The notes beneath the pieces were generated by a model that worked only from the letters and a program-made list of their open reading frames with translations, was not told the origin of the DNA and did not search any database. Positions 8,571-16,381 of a DNA stretch of 39,097 bases are shown here, one piece after another. Both the position numbers and the translations under genes were made by a program. The DNA comes from Acidimicrobiales bacterium. Lineage in GTDB: Bacteria; Actinomycetota; Acidimicrobiia; Spongiisociales; ZC4RG35. The stretch covers positions 1 through 39,097 of the forward strand of contig JAGFIR010000162.1 of the NCBI GenBank assembly GCA_024103415.1, read 5' to 3'. Position 1 is the stretch's first letter, and each line of letters begins with the position of its first letter.

Positions 8571-8577
8571 TATCTCC

Positions 8578-9399
8578 ATGCCGACGGCGATACCCGACCG
8601 TTTCCGTCTCGAGATGCGTCTCGGACGCGACGACGACGTCGAGGAGTGGCTGGCCACCGACACCTCCCTCGACCGTCCGGTCCTGGTGCGCACCCTCGGG
8701 CCCGAGAGCTCGCCGACGCGCCGCCGCCAGTTCGTCGAGATGGTGGGCGCCGTGGCTGCGGTCACCCATCCCAACCTGGCCCGGGTGTTCGCGGTCGGCG
8801 AGGTTCCCGGTGGCTGTTACGCCATCCTCGAATGGTCGGGAGGATCGACGATCCAGGACCACCTCAACGCCGGCCGCGGCGTCGAGCTGGCCGAGTTCCT
8901 GCCCAACGCCTCCGGTCTCGCCGGCGCACTGGCCGCCCTGCACGACGCCGGTCTAACCCACGGGGCCGTCGACCCGTCGGCCATCAGCTACTCCCTGGCG
9001 CACCCAGCCAAGCTCGGTGCGTTCGGCCGCATCCCTCGCACCGACATGGCGGGCGACGTAGTCGCGCTTGGCCGGACCCTGGAGATGGCGCTCACCCTCG
9101 CCCCGCCGGGTGGCCCTCCGCCGTCGGAGCGCATCGACGGGCTTTCCCCTGCCATCGACCGCATATTGAGAGGGGCCCAGCGCGGTGAGTTCACCGCCGC
9201 CGCCATGGAGGAGGCCCTGATGGCGGCCCCGACGCCGCGGGCGCCCGCGCCGGAGCCTCGTGCAGCGTCGCGACGACTCCTGTACGCCGCGGTCGTGCTG
9301 CTCATCATGGCGGCGGGACTGGTGGCGCTGGGCTACTTCCTCTCGGAGCCTGCGACCCCCGTCCTCCCGGGCACCTCCACGACAACGATTGCGCCGTGA
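8578..9399 (+). CDS. Membrane pseudokinase resembling the MurJ/MviN C-terminal domain
   Basis: A 273-residue protein with a degenerate Ser/Thr kinase-like domain (about 8-215), one transmembrane helix (about 234-254) and a short Thr/Pro-rich outer tail. Kinase hallmarks are recognisable but inactive. The VAxK lysine position reads LVRT (Arg38), the catalytic loop is HGAVDPSAI (the Asp of HRD is Ala130) and DFG is AFG (148-150). It lies directly before the ECF sigma gene with a 4-base overlap, the exact position of Rv3910 (MviN/MurJ) in M. tuberculosis. The C-terminal half of Rv3910 is a pseudokinase plus TM that recruits FhaA. Here only that half exists, with no 14-TM flippase part. I infer a stand-alone regulator of lipid II export or peptidoglycan synthesis. 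Confidence 0.75.
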   Translation: MPTAIPDRFRLEMRLGRDDDVEEWLATDTSLDRPVLVRTLGPESSPTRRRQFVEMVGAVAAVTHPNLARVFAVGEVPGGCYAILEWSGGSTIQDHLNAGRGVELAEFLPNASGLAGALAALHDAGLTHGAVDPSAISYSLAHPAKLGAFGRIPRTDMAGDVVALGRTLEMALTLAPPGGPPPSERIDGLSPAIDRILRGAQRGEFTAAAMEEALMAAPTPRAPAPEPRAASRRLLYAAVVLLIMAAGLVALGYFLSEPATPVLPGTSTTTIAP

Positions 9400-9944
9400 C
9401 CACCAGTCATCAGGAGGAATTCGCCCTCCTCGCCCGTGCCGCGGAGGGTGACCACGATGCGTTCACCCGGGTGATGAAGACGCACGAGGACCGCATCTTC
9501 GCGGTGTGCATGCGCATGCTCGCCGACCGGGAGGCGGCCCTCGACGTCACCCAGGAGACGTTCATCACCGCGTTCCGCAAGGCCCACCAGTTCAAGGGGA
9601 ACTCGGCGGTGGGGACCTGGCTGTACCGGATCGCCGTGAACAACTGCTACGACCACCTGCGACGCAACAAGCGAAAGCCGGCGGACAGCCTCCCCGAGCA
9701 CTTCGACCAGGCCGACCCGTTCGCCACGGAGGCAGTGGAGGCGTCGGCGCACCGGAAGGAGATCGAGGAGGCCCTGGCGTCCCTGCCCAAGGAGTACCGG
9801 GCGGCCGTGATCCTGGCGGACATGGAGGGGATGAGTCTTCCCGAGGTCGCCCAGGCCCTCGGCGTGCCGGTAGGGACGGTGAAGTCGCGTCTCTTCAGGG
9901 GACGGCGGATGCTTGCGGAGAGACTCGGGGAACCAAACGGGTGA
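9396..9944 (+). CDS. sigM: ECF RNA polymerase sigma factor, SigM-like
   Basis: A 182-residue group 4 sigma factor. Region 2 (about 20-90) includes DVTQETFITAFRKAHQF and WLYRIAVNNCYDHLRR. Region 4 (about 125-178) has the ALGVPVGTVKSRLFRGRRML helix-turn-helix. No region 1 or 3 is present. It starts at GTG 9396, overlapping the pseudokinase stop (GTGA). In mycobacteria the same slot is sigM (Rv3911), which responds to envelope or oxidative conditions and is followed by its anti-sigma gene, trxB2 and trxC, as here. By analogy it should be held at the membrane by the next gene's product. The function name rests on synteny plus family membership. Its regulon is unknown. Confidence 0.9.
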   Translation: MTTSHQEEFALLARAAEGDHDAFTRVMKTHEDRIFAVCMRMLADREAALDVTQETFITAFRKAHQFKGNSAVGTWLYRIAVNNCYDHLRRNKRKPADSLPEHFDQADPFATEAVEASAHRKEIEEALASLPKEYRAAVILADMEGMSLPEVAQALGVPVGTVKSRLFRGRRMLAERLGEPNG

Positions 9945-9967
9945 CAGGGAGCATCTAAGGGGCAGAC

Positions 9968-10639
9968 ATGCGGAGTCATGACCGGGAAGAGATGGAAGCC
10001 AGGGTTCGCGAAGCCCTTGGTTCCCTCGACCCCATCTCGATGAGCGAGACCGAGCGGTCGGACCTGCGGCGCGCCGTGTGGTCCGAGATCCGCTCCGCTG
10101 CTCCCGCGCCCGAGCCCGCCCCGGTGCCGTGGCGACACAGGCTCGTCGGCGCGGTGGCCGTCCTCGCGGTGGTCGTGGGCGGGGTCGCGATGCTCGACGG
10201 AGCTTCGGGAGACGGAGACGCCGACGCCCTCTTCGCTCTATCCGCGGACGAGGGATCAGCCACCACGGTCGTCGCCGCCGAGGACGGGGACGATCGATCC
10301 ACGGAGGACTTCCGTGGAGGTGCCGTCGAGCAGCCGGAGACGCATCAGTACTCCAATGGTGGCGGCCAGGAGGCCGACCCGATCTCGATACCTCCCGATC
10401 TCACGGCCATGCTGCGTCGTTCCGCCGAGACCCTCCGCACCGGAGGTTTCACCCCGCTTACGGCTCCCCTGGTCGACTGCCCGGCGCGGGACGAGCTCGA
10501 AGGGCTGACTCCCTTCGCCACGGTGACGGTCGGGGACACCGATTACCAGGCGTGGAAGCCCGACGGTGAAGAGGTTGGCCCCGACACCACGATCACATTC
10601 GTCGATCCCGGGACCTGCGAGGTCGTTGCCTCTGAGTGA
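9968..10639 (+). CDS. Putative membrane anti-sigma factor (anti-SigM position)
   Basis: A 223-residue single-pass membrane protein. It has a charged cytoplasmic N-terminus (about 1-55) with ARVREALGSLDP and LRRAVWSEIR helices, one TM (about 58-76), and an outer domain rich in acidic and small residues ending in a folded-looking segment with two Cys (DCPAR, GTCEVV). There is no HxxxCxxC zinc motif. Topology and position immediately after the ECF sigma gene (23-base gap, AGGGGC before ATG 9968) match Rv3912-type anti-sigma factors. Direct sequence similarity is not obvious by eye. The two outer cysteines could form a disulfide, which would suit a redox-linked signal beside trxB/trxA, but that is inference. 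Confidence 0.65.
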   Translation: MRSHDREEMEARVREALGSLDPISMSETERSDLRRAVWSEIRSAAPAPEPAPVPWRHRLVGAVAVLAVVVGGVAMLDGASGDGDADALFALSADEGSATTVVAAEDGDDRSTEDFRGGAVEQPETHQYSNGGGQEADPISIPPDLTAMLRRSAETLRTGGFTPLTAPLVDCPARDELEGLTPFATVTVGDTDYQAWKPDGEEVGPDTTITFVDPGTCEVVASE

Positions 10640-10671
10640 CGGGGCACGGCGGCCGCTACGCTGACCAACCG

Positions 10672-10947
10672 ATGCGCCAATACGCCGTCCAGTTCGCCGA
10701 TTTCCTGGAAACGCTGGCGAAGCGAATCCGGGCAGTGACGGTGGACCGGGTCGCCCGGGTCATCCGGACCTCCGGTCTGGGAATCCTGGTGGCCACTCTG
10801 GCGTTCGCAACAGTGATATTCCTCGTCTGGACGCTGTTCGGCGCGTTGGAGATCCCGCTCACCACTGCCGGTGCGTATGGAGTCCTCGGAGCCGTGCTTC
10901 TGGGCGCAGGCGGATTCATGTGGTTCACCAGGTCCAGGGAGAAATGA
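10672..10947 (+). CDS. Small two-helix membrane protein (unknown)
   Basis: A 91-residue protein with a basic amphipathic N-terminal half ([17 protein letters not shown]) and two hydrophobic segments at about 41-61 and 66-84, ending in WFTRSREK. It resembles the holin/superfamily III-like or phage-shock-like small membrane proteins only in layout, and I do not recognise a family. An alternative GTG start at 10636 overlaps the anti-sigma stop (GTGA) and would add 12 residues. ATG 10672 is chosen because the homology-like amphipathic part begins there. Its stop overlaps the trxB start (ATGA), so it is translated in the same operon. Confidence 0.65.
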   Translation: MRQYAVQFADFLETLAKRIRAVTVDRVARVIRTSGLGILVATLAFATVIFLVWTLFGALEIPLTTAGAYGVLGAVLLGAGGFMWFTRSREK

Positions 10948-11885
10948 CACACGAACGTTTGATCATCATCGGGTCGGGGCCGGCCGGTCTCACCGCAGCT
11001 CTCTACGCGGCGCGCGCCGACCTCGAGCCCCTCGTCTACGAGGGCTTCTCGGCGGGGGGCCAGCTGATGCTGACCACCGACGTCGAGAACTACCCGGGGT
11101 TCCCCGACGGGATCCTCGGTCCCGAGTTGATGGGGAAGTTCCGCGAGCAGGCCGAGCGCTTCGGCGCCCGACTCGTCCAGACCGACGTCACCGAAGTCGA
11201 CTTCGGCGCTCGGCCCTTCAAGGTGAAGGCCGGCTCCAACGAGCACACCGCCGACGCGGTGATCATCGCCACCGGAGCGGTGGCCAAATGGCTCGGTGTG
11301 CCGGGCGAGCAGGAGTACATGGGTCGCGGCGTGTCGGCGTGTGCCACCTGTGACGGCTTCTTCTTCCGCGATCGCACCCTCGTGGTCGTCGGTGGTGGTG
11401 ACACCGCCATGGAGGAGGCCCTGTTCCTCACCAAGTTCGCATCCAAGGTCATCGTGGTCCATCGTCGTGACGAGTTCCGGGCGTCGAAGATCATGGCGAC
11501 CCGGGTTCTCGAGCACCCGAAGATCGAGGTGCGCTGGAACGCCGTCGTCACCGAGATCGAGGGCGAGAACAGCGCGGTGACCGGCGTGGTGCTCCAGGAC
11601 ACCGTCACCGGTGAGGTCTCCAAGCTGGCGACCGACGGCGTCTTCGTCGCCATCGGTCACAAGCCCGTCACCGATCTGTTCACCGGTCAGGTCGAGCTCG
11701 ATCCCAACGGCTACATCGTGGTCAACGACGGCACCCGCACCTCGGTCGATGGTGTGTTCGCCGCCGGAGATGTCGCCGACCACGTTTATCGTCAGGCAGT
11801 GACCGCAGCAGGAACCGGTTGCATGGCGGCGATCGACGCCGAGCGCTGGCTGGCGGCGCGGGAGACGACAGCAGCGTCGGCGTAG
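10944..11885 (+). CDS. trxB: Thioredoxin-disulfide reductase
   Basis: A 313-residue FAD/NADPH flavoprotein that reduces thioredoxin. The FAD-binding [16 protein letters not shown] comes at the N-terminus, the redox-active CATC in [11 protein letters not shown] at about 133-136, the NADPH-binding [10 protein letters not shown] follows, and the C-terminal FAD motif VFAAGDVAD is seen. The length is standard. ATG 10944 overlaps the preceding stop and has AGGGAG five bases upstream, while the frame's earlier ATG at 10920 lies inside the preceding gene and lacks family similarity. It is followed 36 bases later by thioredoxin, giving a complete reduction pair under the likely control of the upstream sigma factor. 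Confidence 0.97.
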   Translation: MTHERLIIIGSGPAGLTAALYAARADLEPLVYEGFSAGGQLMLTTDVENYPGFPDGILGPELMGKFREQAERFGARLVQTDVTEVDFGARPFKVKAGSNEHTADAVIIATGAVAKWLGVPGEQEYMGRGVSACATCDGFFFRDRTLVVVGGGDTAMEEALFLTKFASKVIVVHRRDEFRASKIMATRVLEHPKIEVRWNAVVTEIEGENSAVTGVVLQDTVTGEVSKLATDGVFVAIGHKPVTDLFTGQVELDPNGYIVVNDGTRTSVDGVFAAGDVADHVYRQAVTAAGTGCMAAIDAERWLAARETTAASA

Positions 11886-11921
11886 TCGCTTGAAGGATTT
11901 CGAACAGGACAAGGAGTAGGA

Positions 11922-12242
11922 ATGGCAGACATCGTCACTCTGGAAGACGCCAACTTCGATCAGGCGATCCGGGCCGACAAGCCCGTGCTCGTCGATTTCT
12001 GGGCCGAGTGGTGCGGCCCCTGCAAGGTGATCGCCCCGGTGCTCGAGGAGATCGCCTCGGAGCAGGATTCCATCACCATCGCCAAGCTCAACGTCGATCA
12101 CAACCCGCAGTCGGCTGCGGCCAACGACGTGATGAGCATCCCCACGCTGATCCTCTTCCAGGACGGTGTGGAGAAGAAGCGCATCGTCGGCGCCGCTCCC
12201 AAGCACCGTCTCATGGCGGAGCTCGCCGAGTTCCTGAACTGA
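11922..12242 (+). CDS. trxA: Thioredoxin
   Basis: A 106-residue classical thioredoxin with the active-site WCGPC (in WAEWCGPCKVI), the buried Asp in LVDFWAEW and cis-Pro in MSIPTLILF. It passes electrons from TrxB to cytoplasmic protein disulfides. ATG 11922 has AAGGAG eight bases upstream. In M. tuberculosis the equivalent is trxC (Rv3914), also between trxB2 and cwlM. A short C-rich/G-rich hairpin (about 12248-12268) follows the stop and may attenuate transcription into the cwlM-like gene. Confidence 0.97.
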   Translation: MADIVTLEDANFDQAIRADKPVLVDFWAEWCGPCKVIAPVLEEIASEQDSITIAKLNVDHNPQSAAANDVMSIPTLILFQDGVEKKRIVGAAPKHRLMAELAEFLN

Positions 12243-12293
12243 CCGGCTCTCCCCGCCTTCGGTTGGGGAACCGAGCCGTCGTACAGTTGCGGG

Positions 12294-13256
12294 ATGCGGC
12301 TGTACCGACTCGGTGACGTCGGCACCCCCATCCGAGACATCCAGGAGCGTCTCGCCGCGCTGGGGTTCGACTCCACCCCCGACCCGAGGGGCACTTTCGG
12401 CGAGCCCACGCGGGAGGCCGTTGTCGCGTTTCAGAGGGCGCGGGGACTCGAGGCCGACGGGATAGTCGGGCCGGAGACCTGGCGCACGCTCTACGAAGCC
12501 GGCTACCGGTTGGGCGATCGTCTCCTCATGCTCCGCCGACCCATGCTGCGCGGCGAGGACGTCGCCCAACTGCAGGCCCATCTCTCCTCGATGGGGTTCG
12601 ACTGCGGGAAGGTGGACGGCATCTTCGGGGGCCGCACCGAGCAGGCCGTCATCGAGTTCCAGCACAACCGTGGCCTGGCAGAAGATGGAAGAGTCGGTCC
12701 TGAGGTCCTCACCGAATTGAGGCTGGTGACCCGCGGCCAACCGGGCGCGGGTCGTCAGCAGATCAGGGAGCGGGAGTGGCTCCGATCGCTCCCCCACACG
12801 CTCGCCGGAACCCGGGTGTATCTGGATGTGGGATGCCGCAGCCCCGACGAGATGGACCGGGCCTGGGCGGCCGCGACCGCCGCTGCCGAGGAGATCCAGC
12901 GCGCCGGCGGGATACCCGTGCTGTCACGGGCCGAGGATTCGGCCCCGCCGGAACGGGTCCGCGCCGGTCGGGCCAACCAGCAGGGCGCCGACGTCATCGT
13001 GTCCTTCCAGGAGAGCTCGGAGGACGGCGTCTTCTACTTCGCCACCGAGCACGCCAGGTCCGAGGCCGGACAGGAACTGGCCATGGCGCTGGCGTCGATA
13101 GTCGGGGGTGTGGTCGAGGGTCGCTCGGCGCCGATCCTCCGGGAGACGAGGGCGCCGGCCGCAGTGATCGCGCGGTCGCCGATGACCGAGGAGCTCGGGC
13201 GTCAGACGGTGCGGGGCCTGGAGGTCTTCCTCCGGTCCATCGCCACTAGGCCATGA
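12294..13256 (+). CDS. cwlM: CwlM-like protein: two peptidoglycan-binding domains plus a non-catalytic amidase-3 fold
   Basis: A 320-residue protein with two PG_binding_1 repeats (about 8-70, containing FGEPTREAVVAFQRARGLEADGIVG, and 85-145, FGGRTEQAVIEFQ). An N-acetylmuramoyl-L-alanine amidase-like domain follows (about 165-318). No signal peptide is present. In active amidases the zinc ligands sit in DPGHGG and SxHxN motifs. Here these read DVGCRS and VSFQES, so both histidines are gone. In mycobacteria CwlM (Rv3915) works as a cytoplasmic, PknB-phosphorylated activator of MurA rather than as an amidase, and the losses here fit that role. It overlaps the convergent parB gene by 11 bases. 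Confidence 0.88.
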   Translation: MRLYRLGDVGTPIRDIQERLAALGFDSTPDPRGTFGEPTREAVVAFQRARGLEADGIVGPETWRTLYEAGYRLGDRLLMLRRPMLRGEDVAQLQAHLSSMGFDCGKVDGIFGGRTEQAVIEFQHNRGLAEDGRVGPEVLTELRLVTRGQPGAGRQQIREREWLRSLPHTLAGTRVYLDVGCRSPDEMDRAWAAATAAAEEIQRAGGIPVLSRAEDSAPPERVRAGRANQQGADVIVSFQESSEDGVFYFATEHARSEAGQELAMALASIVGGVVEGRSAPILRETRAPAAVIARSPMTEELGRQTVRGLEVFLRSIATRP

Positions 13257-14103
13257 GTCGGTAGATCCGCTCCAGTTCCTCCACCGATCCGAACCGGATC
13301 TCGACCTTGCCCTTCTCGTTGCGGTAGTTGATCTTCACCCGGGCCCCGAGGTGGTCGGCGAGACGACGCTCCAACTCGATGATCTGCACGGGGCGGATCT
13401 CACGAACACCGGGGGCGTTGTTCCCGGGTATCTCTATCTCCCTGCGGGACTTGACCGCGTCCTCCATCTGACGGACGCTCCACCCCTCATTGATCGCCCG
13501 TTCGGCCAGGTACAGCGCGTAGCGGCCATCCTCGAGACCGACGAGGGCCCGGGCATGACCGGCGGAGAGCTTCCCGGAATCGACCATGCTCTGGATGGGG
13601 CCGGGCAACTGGAGGAGCCTGATGGTGTTGGACACCGCGGGCCGGGACTTTCCGACCTTCTTGGCGACCTCCTCCTGTGACATTCCAAAATCTTCCATGA
13701 GTTGGCGGAAGGCGTGCGCCTCCTCCAGGGGGCTCAGATCCTGACGCTGGAGGTTCTCCACCAAAGCCTCGACCAGACTCGAGGAGGGGGAGGATCCCCG
13801 GATCACGGCGGGGACAGTGGTCAGACCGGCCTTCTTGGCGGCCCGCCAGCGACGCTCCCCGGCGATCAGGACGTACTCCCCCTCGTCCGGTGTCACCACC
13901 AGTGGTTGGAGAACACCGACCGCGGCGATCGACGCCGCCAACTCCTCGATAGCGCTCTCATCGAACTGTCGTCGAGGTTGGCTCGGGTTGGGTTTGATCG
14001 ACTCGATCGGGATCTGGGCGAAGTCGGGTGTGCCGGTCTGGGGACCTTCGACCGGGATCAGGGACTCCAGACCACGACCCAGACCACTCTTGCGTGCCGT
14101 CAT
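13246..14103 (-). CDS. parB: Chromosome partitioning protein ParB
   Basis: A 285-residue CTP-dependent DNA clamp that loads at parS and spreads to organise origin segregation. Seen are the N-terminal GLGRGLESLIP that contacts ParA, the CTP-binding domain with NPSQPRRQFDE and AGERRWRA (GERRWR motif), VENLQRQDLSPLEEA, the helix-turn-helix MSQEEVAKKVGKSRPAVSN, and a C-terminal dimerisation domain with RIYRLMA. It follows parA by 3 bases. Two parS-like sites are in this window (14563 and 15471). The end of the gene overlaps the end of the cwlM-like gene on the other strand. Confidence 0.97.
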   Translation of the reverse strand: MTARKSGLGRGLESLIPVEGPQTGTPDFAQIPIESIKPNPSQPRRQFDESAIEELAASIAAVGVLQPLVVTPDEGEYVLIAGERRWRAAKKAGLTTVPAVIRGSSPSSSLVEALVENLQRQDLSPLEEAHAFRQLMEDFGMSQEEVAKKVGKSRPAVSNTIRLLQLPGPIQSMVDSGKLSAGHARALVGLEDGRYALYLAERAINEGWSVRQMEDAVKSRREIEIPGNNAPGVREIRPVQIIELERRLADHLGARVKINYRNEKGKVEIRFGSVEELERIYRLMA

Positions 14104-14106
14104 GCT

Positions 14107-14886
14107 CTACTCCTCTGCGGTGTGACGCTCCAGGAACTCCCGCCCCAGATGCCGGTATGCGATTGCTCCCCGGCTCATGGGGTCGAAGGCCTCGATGGGT
14201 TCGCCGTAAGACGGAGCCTCGGAGAGACGGACCGAGCGTGGAATCACGGTCTTGTAGGCGACTTCTCCGAAATAGTCACGGACCTGCTGGGCCACATCCT
14301 TGGACAGCTTGGTTCGGCCGTCATACATGGTGAGGACGACACCACCGACCTTCAACTCCGGGTTGAGACTGCCGGTGACCAGTTGGATGTTGCGGAGCAG
14401 TTGGCTCAGACCCTCCAACGCGTAGTACTCGCACTGGATGGGGATGATCACCTCATCGGCGGCGGTGAGGGCATTCACGGTGAGGAGTCCCAGGGAAGGC
14501 GGGCAGTCGATGAACACAAAGTCGTACTCGTCCCCGGTGGAGCCGATCGCCGTCTTGAGACGTGTTTCACGTGAAAGAACCGAGACCAGCTCGATCTCGG
14601 CGCCGGCGAGATCGATGGTGGCCGGCACCACGAACAGATTCCGCACCGAAGTGGGCTCGACGGCGTCCTCGAGACTGGACTCCTTGAGAAGCACGTCGTA
14701 GATCGAGGTCTCGATACTGCCCCGCTCCACACCCAGACCACTGGTTGCGTTCCCCTGAGGGTCGAGATCGATGAGGAGGATACGGTGACCGGCCAGGGCC
14801 AGGGAGGCGGCCAGATTGACGGCGGTCGTCGACTTGCCCACCCCACCCTTCTGATTCGCCAAGGCGACGACGGTGGTGCCACTCAT
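14107..14886 (-). CDS. parA: Chromosome partitioning ATPase ParA (Soj)
   Basis: A 259-residue Walker-type ATPase that forms a nucleoid-bound gradient and pulls ParB-parS complexes. Motifs are the deviant Walker A KGGVGKSTT near the N-terminus, DLDPQGNATSGLG, and Walker B FVFIDCPPSLG. The start ATG 14886 overlaps the rsmG stop (ATGA). It carries an internal near-consensus parS site (14563-14578), so the coding sequence is constrained there. The order rsmG-parA-parB is the usual one next to actinobacterial origins. Confidence 0.97.
   Translation of the reverse strand: MSGTTVVALANQKGGVGKSTTAVNLAASLALAGHRILLIDLDPQGNATSGLGVERGSIETSIYDVLLKESSLEDAVEPTSVRNLFVVPATIDLAGAEIELVSVLSRETRLKTAIGSTGDEYDFVFIDCPPSLGLLTVNALTAADEVIIPIQCEYYALEGLSQLLRNIQLVTGSLNPELKVGGVVLTMYDGRTKLSKDVAQQVRDYFGEVAYKTVIPRSVRLSEAPSYGEPIEAFDPMSRGAIAYRHLGREFLERHTAEE
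14563..14578. other. parS: parS centromere-like site inside parA
   Basis: TGTTTCACGTGAAAGA matches the bacterial parS consensus TGTTTCACGTGAAACA at 15 of 16 positions; only the second-last C is G. It lies within the parA coding sequence, where ParB would nucleate. Together with the perfect site at 15471 it gives two sites within 0.9 kb, about 3-4 kb from the origin. Confidence 0.85.
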
Positions 14887-15467
14887 TGCCGGCGCATGAT
14901 AAGAAGCCAGACCCTCCGGTCAAGTGATCTCAGCACAACTTCTTCGGTGATCCACCCGTCATGCACCGGTGGTGCGACCCAGGAGCCACCGATCACGGCC
15001 ACGCCACCTGGTTCGAGGAACCGTTCCAGATGTGTTCTCAATTGCTCGGGTGGGAGTGAGGCCCTGGAAACCACCACCGGCACCGGCCCCTGGAGACGGG
15101 CGATCTCCTCCTGACGTACGGTGACGTTGTCCAGACCGAGCACCCGAATCGCCCGCTTCATCAGGTTGACACGACGACCGGAGCGGTCGATCAGCACATG
15201 CTCGGTCTCGGGGAACATGATCGCCAACGGGATCCCGGGAAGACCCACACCGGAGCCCAGATCCCACAGGATCGGGGGTACTGCGAAGAACTTGGCGTAG
15301 ATCAGCGAATCGGCGATGTGCCGATCCTGGATCCGATCGGTCTCACGGGGTCCGATGCCACCGGCGGCAAGTGCCTCGGTGAGCAGCCAGTCGTGGAATT
15401 GATGGAGAAGTGCGTCCCGATCCGGAGTGAGTGGGTGACCGAGTTCTTCGGCCACTCCGACCCACAT
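14883..15467 (-). CDS. rsmG: 16S rRNA (guanine-N7) methyltransferase RsmG
   Basis: A 194-residue SAM-dependent enzyme (gidB) that methylates G527 of 16S rRNA. Seen: HIADSL, the SAM-binding WDLGSGVGLPGIPLAI, the acidic loop HVLIDRSGRRVNLMKR, and PVVVSRASLPPEQL. The frame is open further upstream, but that part encodes the parS site and jag 3' sequence. ATG 15467 (MWVGVAEELGH) is chosen because it begins the family's N-terminal helix. The perfect parS palindrome sits 4 bases upstream, where the ribosome binding site would be, so ParB binding could affect its expression. Loss of this enzyme is known elsewhere to give low-level streptomycin resistance. Confidence 0.95.
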   Translation of the reverse strand: MWVGVAEELGHPLTPDRDALLHQFHDWLLTEALAAGGIGPRETDRIQDRHIADSLIYAKFFAVPPILWDLGSGVGLPGIPLAIMFPETEHVLIDRSGRRVNLMKRAIRVLGLDNVTVRQEEIARLQGPVPVVVSRASLPPEQLRTHLERFLEPGGVAVIGGSWVAPPVHDGWITEEVVLRSLDRRVWLLIMRRQ

Positions 15468-15470
15468 CGG

Positions 15471-15486
15471 GGTTTCACGTGAAACC
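15471..15486. other. parS: parS centromere site (perfect palindrome) upstream of rsmG
   Basis: GGTTTCACGTGAAACC is a perfect 16-bp palindrome containing the full 14-base parS core GTTTCACGTGAAAC. It fills the 22-base gap between the jag stop and the rsmG start codon. The location next to parAB and oriC is typical for functional parS. Confidence 0.93.
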
Positions 15487-15489
15487 GGA

Positions 15490-16380
15490 CTACTCCTCTT
15501 CGTCGTTGGAGACGGCGTCCTCGGAGTCGCTCCCGGAACCATCCTCCACCTTGGAGAGCACCACGTAACGACGGGGTGGCTCGCCCTCGGAATAGGAGGT
15601 GACACCGTCGTGAGCGGCGGCCACGTCGTGGATCACCTTGCGATCGGCAGGGCTCATCGGCTCGAGCATGATCTCGCCACCCTCCTCGAGGAGTTGCTCG
15701 ATCAACTGCTCCGCGTAGATGGTGAGGGCCTGACGACGACGCTCCGCATAACCGGCGATGTCGAGACGGAGACGGGCCGAATCCTGACCATGACGTTGCA
15801 GGACGGTGCGGGTGATCTCATGGATCGCAGCCCGGACACTGCCCCGGACACCTACCAGGGCCTCGGTCTGGTCACCGGAGACATCGGCGATGATGACATC
15901 GTCCTCGATACGGGTCGTGACCTCGCCCTCGAGACCGTACGCCTCGACGAGACCTTCGAGGAACTCGCGGGCGATCTTGGCCTGCTCCTCTACGGGGAGG
16001 ACGGGGCGGTCGTCGGGCACGGTCTTTTCCTTCTTCTCGGGTTGTCTCCGGTCCTCGGCGCGGGCCTGACGACCGTCATTACGGGCGGGGCGCCCGCTAC
16101 GGCCCCCATTCTTACCCGATTCGTGTCTGCCCTGCGGTCGTTTCTGCTCCTGACCATTGCCCGGCTTGCGTCCACGACGACGCCGGCGCTCCCTGGAAGC
16201 GGGACGGGGCTTGATTCGAACCACTGCGTCCTGGGCGCCAATCCCGAGGAAACCCTTGGTCGGCTCGGTGATGACCTCTACCTCGAGACGCTTGGGATCG
16301 TCGATACCCAGCTCCTGCATCGCAGCCTCGATGGCCAGATCGACCGTGCGGGCCCTGACCTCGATCTCGACGTTCTCCAC
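15490..16380 (-). CDS. jag: Jag/KhpB family RNA-binding protein
   Basis: A 296-residue protein with an N-terminal Jag_N domain (about 1-55: EIEVRARTVDLAIEAAMQEL, FLGIGAQDA). A long highly basic, low-complexity linker (about 60-135, rich in R, G, Q, K) follows. Then come a KH domain with the GxxG loop as GVRG and an R3H domain containing EPMSPADRKVIHDVAA. The tail is very acidic. Known homologues (KhpB/EloR, Rv3920c) bind RNA and help control cell elongation and envelope synthesis. GTG 16380 (VENVEIEVRA) is chosen because AAGGAGG lies seven bases upstream and homology starts there. It lies 1 base after yidC. Confidence 0.9.
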   Translation of the reverse strand: MENVEIEVRARTVDLAIEAAMQELGIDDPKRLEVEVITEPTKGFLGIGAQDAVVRIKPRPASRERRRRRGRKPGNGQEQKRPQGRHESGKNGGRSGRPARNDGRQARAEDRRQPEKKEKTVPDDRPVLPVEEQAKIAREFLEGLVEAYGLEGEVTTRIEDDVIIADVSGDQTEALVGVRGSVRAAIHEITRTVLQRHGQDSARLRLDIAGYAERRRQALTIYAEQLIEQLLEEGGEIMLEPMSPADRKVIHDVAAAHDGVTSYSEGEPPRRYVVLSKVEDGSGSDSEDAVSNDEEE

Positions 16381-16381
16381 G

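Noticed and set aside
7827-8774. N-terminal extension of the deacetylase frame to 650 residues
   Set aside because: The added part is antisense to the acetyltransferase gene, and deacetylase homology and a ribosome binding site begin at 7826.
10656-12797. 713-codon open frame on the minus strand opposite trxB/trxA
   Set aside because: It is antisense to clearly identified genes and has no recognisable domain. It reflects codon bias only.
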